Notes under the pieces: generated by a model
Databases searched by the model: none
What the model was told of the DNA's origin: nothing
What the model saw: only the letters and a program-made list of their open reading frames with translations
DNA from: Rusavskia elegans
Lineage: Eukaryota > Ascomycota > Lecanoromycetes > Teloschistales > Teloschistaceae
Length of the DNA: 64,000 bases
Direction of reading: 5' to 3'
Assembly (NCBI GenBank): GCA_011316305.1
Contig: SAUG01000064.1
Location: 124,001 to 188,000 of the forward strand
Position numbers and translations under genes: made by a program
Part shown: piece after piece, positions 52,601 to 62,642 of the stretch
How positions within the stretch are numbered: the first letter of the stretch is position 1
Layout: each line of letters begins with the position of its first letter

Positions 52601-53387
52601 CTTTATATATATTTTATATAACTCTTTCTTTAGTTCTTTACGTTTATCTTCTAAACGACGCTAGTACGTAGTATCTAATAGAGCAAGGTCGTAAAGATAG
52701 GCTTATATAATATACTTAACGTATTTCTCGGAACTATTACTAACGCGATATAACTTCCCTAACTAGAAATAATTCTAATAAAAATATATAGCTAATATAC
52801 TAATACCTAATAATACGACTTTCTTATAACGCTCTTTAGTTAATAGTTTCTTTTATTTACCTATAAAAGGAAGGAACGAGGGATTTTCGGAACGAAAATT
52901 CTAAAGAAAGAACCTAGTATTATAAGTACGTACGGCGTAACTTCGGGAATATAGTAGTATTTAGTATAGTACCGGAACTCCTTATTACGCCTAGATAGAT
53001 AAAAAGGACTTAGTATTATTATTTTAGTTATTTTAGCGAGTAAAGTACCTAAAGAAGATATTTTAGTTATTTTAGCGAGTAAAGTACCTAAGGAAGGTAT
53101 CTTAGTTATTTTAGCGAGTAAGGTATCTAAAAAAGGATATCTTAGTTATTTTAGCGAGTAAAGTACTTAAAAAAAGGAGGATTTTATTATCTATATAGAT
53201 CCCGAACTCGACGCCTTTATAGTTCGTATTTAATTTATTAGTTATCGCTATATACTGCTCTAGTAATTAAACTGACTTATTTTTATATTAATTTAAAGTA
53301 ATTACCCGTTATACCACCGTTTATAGATATACTAATAAGTCTAACCAACTCTTGGAAATACCAGGACCCCCAGGTAGCCCTATAGCA
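46677..53387 (+). mobile_element. Ty3/gypsy element A3 (6,711 bp), structurally complete
   Basis: LTRs are 46,677-47,146 and 52,918-53,387, both 470 bp. The 3' end CTATAGCA is unmutated and the left end TATTATAAG is TGTTATAAG with one G-to-A. Flanks gttca on both sides are a perfect 5-bp duplication. There is no nested insertion, so this is the best reference for the family. Each LTR has four units of the ttagttattttagcgagtaa type, which look expanded or homogenised compared with A1 and A2. Confidence 0.93.
47147..52917 (+). pseudogene. gag-pol of A3
   Basis: The zinc knuckle is at 48,028-48,066 (tac tat aat tat ... spacing C-x2-C-x4-H-x4-C). Reverse transcriptase is at about 49,860-50,510 with the catalytic box read as YLNN near 50,190. 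RNase H is at about 50,600-50,840 and integrase at about 51,180-51,830. Domain order is Ty3/gypsy. The reading frame can be followed for long stretches through TAG/TAA codons, with few frameshifts, so the damage is mostly substitution. Confidence 0.84.
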
Positions 53388-54696
53388 GTTCATCTTTTAT
53401 ATATTTTTTTAAAAATTTTTATATTTTTATTTTTTTAGATTCGTTTTATTAATTTTATAATTTTTTAATATTCCGTTATTCTAGAGTTATAGATTTATTA
53501 AATAATATTTTTAATTTCTTTAGATCTTTTTACTTTTTCTAAAACTTCTCTATTTTTTTATAATAAGAATTTTTTTATTTTTTATACTATTTTATAGTCT
53601 ATTTTCGGATTAAAGATATCGGTAATAATATTATTATTATCTTTATTATATTTTATTTTAAAACCGTAATAAATTATTCTTTAAATCTATTTTAATTACT
53701 TTTAGTTAAAATCTTTATCTATTAAAAGTAATAGAAATTTCTTATAGTCTATATAGACTTTTATTTTCTTTATTATTTTTTAATATTGGATTTTCTAGTA
53801 TATAAAATCTACTATAATAACTAATGTTTTTTTATTTTTTATTATATAGATAATTTCTATACAAGTTAATTTCTTTAAATAATAATTTGAAAATCTATCT
53901 TTTTAAACTATATATATCTCTAGTACTCGATCCAGAATATCTATATATAGTATTATCTATTCGTTTTAATTAAATATTTTTGGATTTTTTTATTTATAAA
54001 ATTTTATTATCGACTTTAATATACTAGAATTACTTATAGTAATATAACAAATCTATTAATAGAACGGATTCTTTTTTATAATCTTCTATTATATTTTAAT
54101 AATATTTTATTAATTATGGAAAACTTTATTTAATCGTTTTATTTTTTAGTATAAATTTATTTTTAATTATCTTTAATTTACTTACTTTTATTTCGATATT
54201 TTCTGATTTTATTATAAAATCTAGGAAAGGTTTTTTTTTTTAAAAAAAATTCTAATTTTTTTTCGTTTATTTTAAAATTGTATTTTTAATATTATTTTAA
54301 TATTTTAGTTATATATTATTTAAATTTTTTTTTCGTATTCGAAAACAATGGTATATTATCTATATATATTATAACGAAACAACTAAAATTGTTATATAAT
54401 ATTTTATTTACTATTTATTATCGTATTATAGATATATTTTTTTATTTAGAAAATATTATAAAATATTCGAATAGTCTATATTTTAAACTAAATACTATCT
54501 TCTATTTTCTTTTTTCTTTAATTTTTAAAAGATTAAAATCGTCCTTTAGATCGAGTTTTATAAACGATTTAATTTTTTCTATTCTATTTTTTAAATCTAT
54601 AAAAAAAAAGAAGATATTTAATATTTTATATAATTATATATATATACTATTAATCATTCGGATTTTTAATTTTAGTCTTTTACGAATTTAACGCTA

Positions 54697-54959
54697 GAGG
54701 CGCTAAGTCGATCAGATTACGCAATTATTTAGTATTCAAGTATTTTACCGAAAACTCGAATTAAAGATTCCCGAAGGAGTTAGATCTGGACTAAAACCTA
54801 GAAGGAAACCGTAATCTATTTAATTTTAATTAACTTAATTTCCTTCGATCGATCGGGCTAGGCCGAGACGATCTACTATCTAGTCTTTCTATATTTTAAA
54901 CCTCTATAAAAATCGACTAGGGTCGATAGAAAAAACTCAAGTATTAGGTTAGCCTTCGA
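54697..54959. other. GC-richer segment adjoining the tRNA-like sequence
   Basis: From ttaacgctagaggcgctaag to the aactcaagtattaggttag edge, composition is more balanced than in the flanking pol sequence. It does not correspond to P1, so it was inserted with or next to the tRNA-like segment. Words are repeated at its ends: ttcaagtattttaccg near 54,736 and ctcaagtattaggttag near 54,936. No gene. Confidence 0.4.
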
Positions 54960-55066
54960 GGGATTCGAACCCCCGACCCGTCGGATTAACTCCGTTAACT
55001 CCGAAGAACGCTGGATCCGCCGGGCCTCCAGATCACGCAGCGTTACCACTGCGCCATTCAGACCTT
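54960..55066 (-). ncRNA. tRNA-like sequence (tRNA pseudogene or SINE head)
   Basis: On the minus strand a GC-rich segment starts GGTCTGAATGGCGCAGTGGT, an excellent A box/D arm with pairable GGCG and CGCT stems. It ends with GGGGGTTCGAATCCCTC, an excellent B box/T arm with a 5-bp stem. About 65 bp separate them, more than in a standard tRNA, and contain CGCTG...CAGCG and an imperfect CGGAGTTAAC palindrome. The 3' end (GAAGGCTAACC) does not pair with the 5' GGTCTGA, so no acceptor stem forms. It may be an intron-containing or long-arm tRNA relic, or the polymerase III promoter of a SINE whose body runs to about 54,697. It lies in the RT region of P2. Confidence 0.5.
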
Positions 55067-56173
55067 TATATAATTATATCAAATCTTTTCTAGTCGATAT
55101 AGAATTGAAAATTTTTTTTTAATATAAATATAATCGGTTATTTTATTTCTATATTTTTTTAAATCTTTAACTATTTATTATTAAATCTATAGATTAGTCT
55201 AGCTTTTAGTTTTTTCGAATTGTTTATAATAATTTTATAATCTTTTCAAATAAAAATCGGTAATAGTAATCAACTTTTAAATTTTTTAATATATTATGGA
55301 ATTTTATTTATAGCTATTAATTTCTTTTTAGTCTACTATTTCTAGATAAAGATATTATAAAGCTTTTTTATTTCGATTAATCTTTTAGATATTTTAAAAA
55401 GATAGCTTTTTATCTTTATTTATATTAATATCTATTCGATTTTTAGATTCTGTTTTATAAACTAGAAAATACCGAAATATACTTCCTTCTATATTTTTAT
55501 AATATCGAAAATAATTTTATTTTTATATTTATTATACTATATCTGGAATAGCCTAATTTAAAACTAGATTTTCGGAATTTCTATTTTATTAATGGTTTCT
55601 ATAAAATAAAGTTCTATTTTTCCAACGAAAATAATATAGAAATTTTTAATATAATCTTCTAATATAATATTATTTATTGTTTTCTAATCGACTAGCGTTT
55701 TAGTAGGTTATCCGAATATCGAAAGATAAATAAAAGTTTAATTTTTATCTATTTTTCGGAATTATTAAAGTACAATATTTCTATATATTAAAGAGTTCTA
55801 TATTCGAGCCTAGCTATAGCTATAGATAAGATCTAAACTATTAAATAGTAAAGAAATTCTAGTATAGATTATTATTTCTAGTCCCGTATAGTAATAAAAG
55901 TAAAATTATAATATTATAAAACGTCTTTATTATATAGATAATGATAAATTATAAATAGATATTATTTAGTAATTATATTAATAACTAACGAACAAAACTA
56001 TCTACTAGACTATAAAAGGTAATATATATAGTAATAAGACCGATATATCCGATAGAGCCGATCTATTAAACGGAGGCGGCCCTACAGCCCGAACGACTCT
56101 AACTAGACTAAACTATTAGTCCGTTTATCCGATTAAAAAATGTAAATACTCTCGTGAAATCGTGGATATAACA

Positions 56174-57690
56174 GTTAGTAAAAATCGTTTAAAAAATTTA
56201 AAGCAGATCGTCGAAAAAACTAAAGAACGAAAAATTTCGACCGTGTTAGAAGATATATCTAATCTATTAAAATATCAGATATTATCAAAATCGATGAAAT
56301 TAACAGCGTGCCGCAGCGGCAACTTTCGTTAAATACTATATAATCTTGATATTACAAATAATTCAATATTTATTAAAAATCGTCGATTAGATCAATCGAT
56401 TAGAAACAAATATCGAATATCTTCTAAAGATCCAATTAGACTGGCCGTCGGATCGGATTAGAAAATTCTACGGTTCGATTCGAATCGAATCTCGGATCGG
56501 ATTATATAATCCGATTCTATCCGACTAATCTGCTAAGTTTATATAATTCGTATAACTCTAGTATAAAGATTATACGAATTATTTAAAAAAAATTCTAATT
56601 AATTAGCTACGCTAGCTAGAAAGGTTCTAGTTGGATTAAATATATTATTTAAATATATTATTTATAGAGTATAATTAGAAATATTAAATGAGTTATATTT
56701 AATTATCAATTAATACTTAGCGGATTTCTATCGGGTTTTCGGATTCGATTCGAACCCGATCGTTTAACGGGTCGAACCGGTTCGACTCGCTAAAAAATCG
56801 GATCGGATTATAGAATTCGACGGAAATTCGATCCGAAGTAGCCAGTCTAGATCCAATCCAGCTATCAAGGAATTATAGAAATCCAAAAGTAAATAATCAA
56901 TAAATTAAATATCAAATTTGATAAAATAAAAAAAGGAATCGACTATTTATTAATTAGATCGGCGAAACTAAAATGAAATCTCGAGAAAATACTTCTATCG
57001 ACGAAGTAGAAAATAGAAAAAAGAGTAGAAAAAAGTCGGATATTTTGAAACTAAAAAAATTAAAAATTATAGTTTTAAAATATAGAAATTAATAATCATT
57101 ACCAAATATAATAACAATAGTATTAAAAAAAGCGATTTAATTATATCATTTCCCGCGTAGTCGGTCGTATAGCTATTTTATCGAATTATATTCTATTATA
57201 GATATATTTATATCTTTTTTCGAATTTAATTTATATATTAAAGATATTATCTTTATAGTAAATCTAGTTTATAAATTTTTAAAAGTTCTTCAGCCTTGAT
57301 ATTATAAAAAACCAATAAATTTACTGAAATTCTATAATCTACTTTTAAAAGAATATTATATTAGCGATTTTATGATTATCATCTCTAGTATTCTAAATAT
57401 CGTTAATATATTTAAATTCGATTAAATTAAATAGATATCTTATATCAATAATAATATATAGTAAAAAAAGTTAGATTTCAATTAAAAAATATAAGTAATT
57501 TATTTTAAAAACAAATTAAAATCTATATAGCGAGATTATTATAAAATTATTATCTAAACGATAAATTATATAGTTTATCTATTTGGATATAATATCTACT
57601 CTATTAGAACCAGCGTATTTTAGTAACGGCTATATTCTATAAAATTTTGTAATTTTAAAGATTTTACTTCTCGTAATTTTTAATCAATAG
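56174..57690. other. AT-rich unassigned DNA with D2 inside
   Basis: Apart from D2, no gene or element is recognised. CA and TG are retained at many sites (for example taacagcgtgccgcagcgg near 56,308), so damage is lighter than in the LTR elements. Composition rises to normal at about 57,690. Confidence 0.45.
56437..56849. mobile_element. D2: hAT-type MITE (413 bp)
   Basis: Ends TAGACTGGCC and GCCAGTCTA; gatccaat on both sides is a perfect 8-bp duplication. Arms contain ggatcggattatataatccg and its relatives. No coding frame. Confidence 0.87.
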
Positions 57691-58122
57691 GATTATACAT
57701 CCACATCCACTCGTCCCACAGAGATTCATGTCCGCTATACTCACTTTCCACCAGCGTACAGCTGTATATTACTACCACGTGAGTCATAATCTTTTACTCG
57801 ACTATCGGCTGCCTGTAGAGAACCAGGCTTTTGCAATCTCTTCGTTCGGAATGCTAGAAACTGTAGATCCAAGTATGGGCATGGAATATATCAGCACACG
57901 CTACCATGCCAGCTGAGGTCGCATCTAAGCCATGTAATCATGCAGAGCACCTCCGCTTTGGCTTCGGAGGGTGTAAGGGCATATGTCAGGATCTGTCCGC
58001 AATCCAGTGGCCCGAACCTTGATTTCTCACCCAACCACGCAAGATCAAGGCGTTAATGGGATTATTTCTTGTTAAGGCAGCTAGAATGTAGATCTCGTTT
58101 CAGCCGTATGCACAATATACAT
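57691..58122. other. GC-balanced intergenic DNA
   Basis: Normal composition. A 62-codon plus-strand frame at 57,728-57,916 has no recognisable domain and no support. Nothing else is seen except aagcc/ggctt-type short palindromes near 57,951-57,970. Confidence 0.45.
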
Positions 58123-58413
58123 GAGCTCAATTGTTTTGCACGAATCACCCGTAGCATTAACACAGCCGATCCAAAGAGAAGGGCGACAGTCGATCCAAAG
58201 GATGAGCAGTGTTGTACATGAGCTCAACTGTTTTGCACGAATCACCCGTAGCAGTAACACAGCCGATCCAAAGAGAAGGGCGACAGTCGATCCAAAGGAT
58301 GAGCAGTGTTGTACATGAGCTCAACTGTTTTGCACGAATCACCCGTAGCAGTAACACAGCCGATCCAAAGAGAAGGGCGACAGTCGATCCAAAGGATGAG
58401 CAGCGTGCATACA
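58123..58413. repeat. Three tandem 97-bp repeats upstream of the DUF3176 gene
   Basis: Units start at 58,123, 58,220 and 58,317 with gagctcaa(c/t)tgttttgcac. Units 1 and 2 differ by two substitutions, and unit 3 diverges only at its last bases. Each unit contains cgatccaaag twice, about 25 bp apart. They end about 85 bp before the first ATG of the gene, in its likely promoter. The unit length is not a multiple of three, which creates overlapping spurious open frames on both strands. Confidence 0.93.
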
Positions 58414-58498
58414 CTACTGCATGATATCAGGAATGGATTCTGAGTTGCGTTAACTCAGATCCTGCTGTTCAAGGCTGACTTGAGCCGCGGCTGAAAAT

Positions 58499-60801
58499 TT
58501 GACAGGCATTAAATCTCTGTCTTGCCCAGGAGAACCCCCGAGACCGAAGGTTGCTCAGCTTCATCCATACAAGCGATCAAAGTCCCAGATGGCAAGCCAA
58601 CAGCAGGAAGTCCTACTTAAAGACGCCGAACCTGGCCGCCAGGAACCCCAATCGTCGTCAAACCGTCATAGATCTACCTTTGCTGATGTATGGCGGAAAT
58701 GGTGGGGACTGGAACTTACCTCACTCCTCCTGGGAGTGGCCTCTATCGTCGCGTTATACGCTTTTTTAAAAAACCGTGACGGCAAGACAGCTCCACGAAA
58801 TAGTGTCGTCGCTGGGGTCAATATCACCTTGAATACCGTTGTGTCCATCTTGGCGACGATTGGAAAAGCTACCCTAGTGCTGGCGGTCTCGGAGTGCATT
58901 AGTCAATTGAAATGGACCTGGTACTTGAACAAGTAAGTCAACTGTGGAGCATCTCCACCGCGTTGTCACCCCTTCACCTCTTGAGGCCCTCCTGGTCGTC
59001 TAAAAGGAGTAATACTGACTCCCTCCTGTCCTTAGACACAGACGCCTTGAAGACTTGGATGTATTTGACGGCGCCAGCCGCGGCGCCTGGGGTGGGCTTG
59101 AGCTGTTGTGGAAGATCAATATACGGTAATTTCGAAGCTCTGAACCCCATCTAAAAACGTAGGGTTGACCATTCGCATAGCCAGATTGCCTCGTTTGGCG
59201 CTTTGCTTGTCGTCGTTGGACTTCCAGTAGTCCCTTTATCTCAACAATTGGTTCAGTACGATGTGCGAAACCAACCCATCCCAGGTCAACCAGACACCGC
59301 TAGCCTTCTCACTGCGATTTGCTGGCATGATTCAAGTACGGACGACGGGGCTGCTTTTGGTCAGCACCGTCATTTGACTTCATCTTTTGGATAGAGCTGA
59401 CACAACCTTCAGTACAATACGGATTGACGCAAGACGAACAACCGCTTGAAACGCCCTCCCCTCCGCTATTGATGAAAGCCGCTATTCTGAATGGACTGTA
59501 CGCGGGGACCACTACTATCGACCATATTCAGCCTACATGTCCAGGCGGCAACTGCACCTATCCGGACTATCGCTCCCTGGCGATTTGCACTCGGTCCGCA
59601 GATGTCTCCTCACACCTTAAACATAAGAACGCCTATGCCGATGATTCGCCTGAAATTACCCCAGACAATTTCAACGTGTGGCAATGGTACCTCACCGATT
59701 CCAATTATTTGATCAACGATGGGACGAACCTGTTCAGCCTAAGCTCAGCAGCTAAGAAGAACCCAATCAAATACCATGAATATAGTACTTCACCATCGGT
59801 GGCATTGGATTTCAGCCAGTCCATCGCATTCAAAGATAGCTCCGCCCCCGTCGCAGATGTATTCGTGATCTATGCAGCGTCGAAGGATTCGAAGGACAAG
59901 GACAAAATTGGTGCGTTGGAGTTCTTGCTAGAATGGTGTGTGCAGAGCTATACTACCACAGTAACCAACGGAACGGCCACAACAGAGAGACATGAAGCAG
60001 TCAGTAATTTCTCCGTGCCAGGTAGCGTCAAAGGAATCCCCCAAATGAGTCTAAAGGATGGGGATTATCGCGATTTTACGCTTGGGGCCGGGACTCTCGA
60101 ATTCTATCAGAACTACTTTCGAGACATCTTTCAAGGCAAGGCGTGGCGCGTCGGCAATCCTACCCAGCTCTATGTCAGCAATGACGCAACACAGGTTCTC
60201 TTTCAACCGGTCAATATCTTCGGGCAGACAGTTAATGGTGTGGATGTCACCCCCAACCAAGGTGGTGGCATGGATGAGTTGCAGAAGATCTTTGACAACA
60301 TCGCTGTGGCCATGACGAATGTGTAAGCAACTCGCGCCGTCTTTAAGTATGTCGGCTGCTAATCATCCTCTTTCGCGTAGCATCCGAACCAACTATAATA
60401 ACGCCTCAACCACCACCGAGTCCGAGGACAACTTTAACCCACTGATTAACGGCTCGATATGGGTCCAGGAAACATATGTTAAAGTTCAATGGGGCTGGAT
60501 CGCCGCACCCATCAGTCTCCTAGTGGGCAGCGTGCTTTTCGTGCTTGGAGTCATCATCTCATCCTTATCTTGTGACCATCGACAGAGACCCGAGGTGTGG
60601 AAATCGTCGAATCTTCCTCTCCTGAAGGCGCTGGAAGGAGATCTTTATCAAGAAGGCCCAAGTGGTATGAAGAGTCCAAGATCGATGGAGGAATGGGCGA
60701 AGCAAGTGCCGGTAAGGTTAACAAGGGATGCCGATGGAAATAGTTGGAAATTGGTGAGGCATTGGGGCGGGGAGAAGTCTGAAAACCAGGACGATAATTA
60801 A
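58499..60801 (+). CDS. DUF3176 family membrane protein, five exons, apparently intact
   Basis: Exons 58,499-58,932, 59,036-59,125, 59,181-59,335, 59,395-60,322 and 60,381-60,801 join in frame to 675 codons. Introns are 103, 55, 59 and 58 bp, all GT...AG, with branch-like TACTGAC in the first and TGCTAATC in the last. Met31 (58,589, MASQQQEV) may be the true start, giving 645 residues. Features: membrane segments at about 72-90 and 106-131 (LATIGKATLVLAVSE), the family motif QLKWTWYLNK then LEDLDVFDGASRGAWGGLEL, a third segment at about 176-195, the CPGGNCTYP motif (about 275-283), a long extracellular-like part with N-x-S/T sites, and a C-terminal segment at about 574-598 preceded by ETYVKVQWGW. 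This layout is that of the fungal DUF3176 family, whose function is unknown. The third intron donor is my best choice rather than a certainty. No RIP stops. Confidence 0.88.
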
Positions 60802-60999
60802 GAAGCCGGAGCTAAGCCTAGTCAAGCAATACTGCCAAGCCTACAAGAAGAGAACCGTGATAAATGCCTACAAAAAACGAAAAAGGCAGCGTCCTCGCTA
60901 CAAAATTAAGCGCCAGCGAGCTTGAAAGTAATCGACAGTAACTCGAATCTGACATGGACTTGGCATTCTTGGCGTCACGTGACTTCGCGGGCTGGTGGC
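60802..60999. other. Downstream region of the DUF3176 gene
   Basis: GC-balanced; short frames on both strands show no coding character. Contains cgtcacgtgacttcgcgggc just before D5. No clear polyadenylation signal can be assigned. Confidence 0.4.
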
Positions 61000-61159
61000 T
61001 AGTCTGGCCGTTTTGTCGGGTTTCGAACCCGGATCGGAGGAATCGACCCGAGTTTCTAACCGTATTAGGAAGTAGATTAACTTTAACTAGTAATTTTAAC
61101 GCGTTAGCCACGTTTGTCGCGAAGTCGGATCGCTATTTTAAACCGAAGTGGCCAGTCTA
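61000..61159. mobile_element. D5: short hAT-type MITE (160 bp) at the island border
   Basis: Ends TAGTCTGGCC and GGCCAGTCTA; ctggtggc on both sides is a perfect 8-bp duplication. Inside are cgggtttcgaacccgg (palindromic) and arms like other D copies, with a shorter middle. It is far less mutated than D1-D4, either because it is recent or too short for RIP. Confidence 0.88.
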
Positions 61160-61237
61160 CTGGTGGCTTTGTAAAAACTTTCGCGTGCTACTATATTTAG
61201 TTCTTTAGCTTTTAAAATTTCGTTAATCAAGTTTCTA

Positions 61238-61290
61238 TAATTATTAGCTAGATTCGAACGTAACGCCTTTTGATATATAGAAACGTTACA
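61238..61290 (+). mobile_element. 3' end fragment of a B/P-family LTR
   Basis: The text tagctagattcgaacgtaac through gaaacgttaca matches the last 50 bp of B LTRs, with an unmutated CA end. The rest of the LTR is missing. Confidence 0.6.
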
Positions 61291-61330
61291 AAAAAATTAT
61301 CTTTAGATAAATTTATTTAATTATTTGTTT

Positions 61331-62240
61331 TAGCTTTGGTACCCGGTAAATCAATGGTTCGATAAATAAATCAAGCGTTAGTATACCAGTATTGAATATA
61401 CGGTAGCAGAATTTATATCTTAGTTTAGATAATATAAATAACGATTCTATAGAATTTTAATTTAAATTTACTTAGTAATATAACGTATCTTTCTACCGAT
61501 AATTTAACTAACGTAGAAATTTTTATAGATAAATATATCTCGCAGTTATCGCTTCTTTTTCTTTTACTAGTAATATAAACCTTTCGTAAATATTATAGTT
61601 TACTAAAACCTTTTATATACGTATATATTCTCGTAATAGCTATACTGTAATTAAATTAGATAGTAGTACTTTTCTATATCCGTAATAACTATATCTACCT
61701 GCGCGGTCGTCGACTATCTTGTTATAGCTAGAGTAATCTATTCTATCTTCGATAAGGATTTCCTCCTTACTGCTTTTAAAACGCGCTATCCGATTTTCCT
61801 ACCTCTTTTTAATCTAATCGACCGGGTAAAGCTTCTAGCTATAATAGCTAGCGTACTAATAGACGATTCTATAGCTAGCGACCTTTTTAAAGTTATACGG
61901 GCTAAAAAGTACTTTAATAGTTTAGCGGAGCGTTTAGATACGGGTTATATAATAATTATAGGCGAGATAATAGACGTAGATAATTACTTTATAGTATAGT
62001 AGATAGATATAGCGGAAATATTAGAAGCTAATAATTATATATAACGTCGAAAAAGAAATAGTAGAAGATTCGTAATCGAATAAAAAAGGAAATAGTTAAA
62101 TAGAAGTAATTAACTACGCTATAAACCTTGCCTAACGAATATACCTTTAGCTGTAAAGATTTCTTTATATATATAGTATAATAATCGTTGCCGTATATAA
62201 CGTTAATAGAATATATATATATATATATATAAAAACTCAA
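61331..62240 (+). repeat. Repeat C, copy 4
   Basis: It starts at about tttggtacccggtaaatcaa and ends in a (TA)n tract followed by aactcaatataatttc, in one piece. Compared with copy 1 it lacks most of the 15,561-15,800 segment. The plus-strand core carries the conserved short frame. Confidence 0.75.
61667..61999 (+). pseudogene. Conserved short frame of repeat C, copy 4
   Basis: A frame of 111 codons up to TAG at 61,997-61,999. It corresponds residue by residue to the copy 2 frame without any frameshift: AVVDYLVIARVIYS, LIDRVKLLAIIASV and KKYFNSLAERLDTGYIIIIG are shared with small changes. A second TAG follows directly, as in copy 2. It has no ATG at the visible start and no known domain. Confidence 0.5.
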
Positions 62241-62642
62241 TATAATTTCAAATAGAAGCCTTCCAAAGAAAATCTTTAGATAAATAATAAATAAAATAAA
62301 TAAATATTTGAATAAAAAAATATTAAATAATCTATATAATTTTCAGTAATTATAAAAGATTTCGAAGGAACTATTTTTTATTTATTGAATTTTTATAATT
62401 ATTAATCTATTTAACTTTATTTACTTTCGAAATTTCCATTTAAATTAATATTTAGACAAATTTTTAACTATTTAAATCTAGCCGGACCTAGATTAATCTT
62501 TCTACTAGCGTATTAAAGAAACGAATATTCGGAAAATACGAATATTTTTTTAAATTTAAACGTTTTAATTAATTTAGTTCTATAATATTAGAAAGAATTA
62601 ATAAAATTACTAATTTAATAAAGCTGTTTTTAATAGTTCGAA
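62241..62642. other. AT-rich unassigned DNA
   Basis: No gene and no recognisable element; A/T runs and a few CA/TG dinucleotides. Confidence 0.4.

Larger units (their letters stand above)
45620..55770 (-). pseudogene. pol of P2 in three pieces
   Basis: Read on the minus strand, the 5' internal part (55,770 to about 55,071) corresponds to P1 33,406 onward. The RT and RNase H part is 54,696-53,393, with RNase H recognisable at about 53,890-53,660 (YIDYKKFLLLLIDKDFN). The integrase C-terminal part is 46,676-45,620. A3 and a tRNA-like segment separate the pieces. Many TTT/AAA runs replace former codons. The 100-codon plus-strand open frame at 54,389-54,691 is antisense to this RT and is not a gene. 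Confidence 0.72.
32766..56173 (-). mobile_element. LTR element P2 (pol-type), reverse, shattered over 23.4 kb by later insertions
   Basis: Outer flanks gttaa (32,761-32,765) and gttag (56,174-56,178) form a 5-bp duplication with one G-to-A difference. The left LTR is in pieces: 32,766-32,993, 36,972-37,099, 44,736-44,786 and 45,615-45,619, together about 412 bp. The right LTR is 55,771-56,173. Internal pol text occupies 45,620-46,676, 53,393-about 54,696 and about 55,071-55,770. Later insertions are P1, the unit 37,100-44,730 (itself split by A2), D3, A3 and a tRNA-like segment. Removing them gives about 3.9 kb, close to intact P1 (3,973 bp), which supports the reconstruction. Confidence 0.82.
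3561..57690. repeat. AT-rich RIP-mutated isochore of nested mobile elements
   Basis: Composition changes sharply at both ends. Inside, CA and TG are almost missing while CG is retained (for example in the recurring gccgctatagccg). TAA and TAG break every former reading frame and no gene survives. This is the expected footprint of RIP acting mainly on CpA; loss through CpG methylation would remove CG instead. Nearly all of the block is LTR retrotransposons, LTR remnants and small DNA elements, listed separately. Blocks of this kind form AT-isochores, and in some ascomycetes pericentromeric or centromeric DNA; the sequence alone does not say which applies. Confidence 0.92.

Noticed and set aside
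54389..54691. 100-codon plus-strand open frame
   Set aside because: Composed almost only of A/T codons and lies antisense to the RT region of the reverse P element; it is a by-product of RIP.
3561..57690. Mitochondrial DNA insertion as the cause of AT-richness
   Set aside because: Content is nuclear LTR retrotransposons with CG retained and CA/TG lost, not mitochondrial genes.
58123..58413. CRISPR-like array
   Set aside because: Only three 97-bp units, directly adjacent without spacers, in a fungal genome.
58121..58424. Overlapping open frames on both strands
   Set aside because: They arise from three 97-bp tandem repeats read in rotating frames.
60818..61208. Open frames on both strands downstream of the DUF3176 gene, one crossing D5
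   Set aside because: No coding character; one spans a transposable-element end.
62028..62240. 70-codon minus-strand open frame
   Set aside because: Runs through the (TA)n tract and repeat C end; low-complexity translation.
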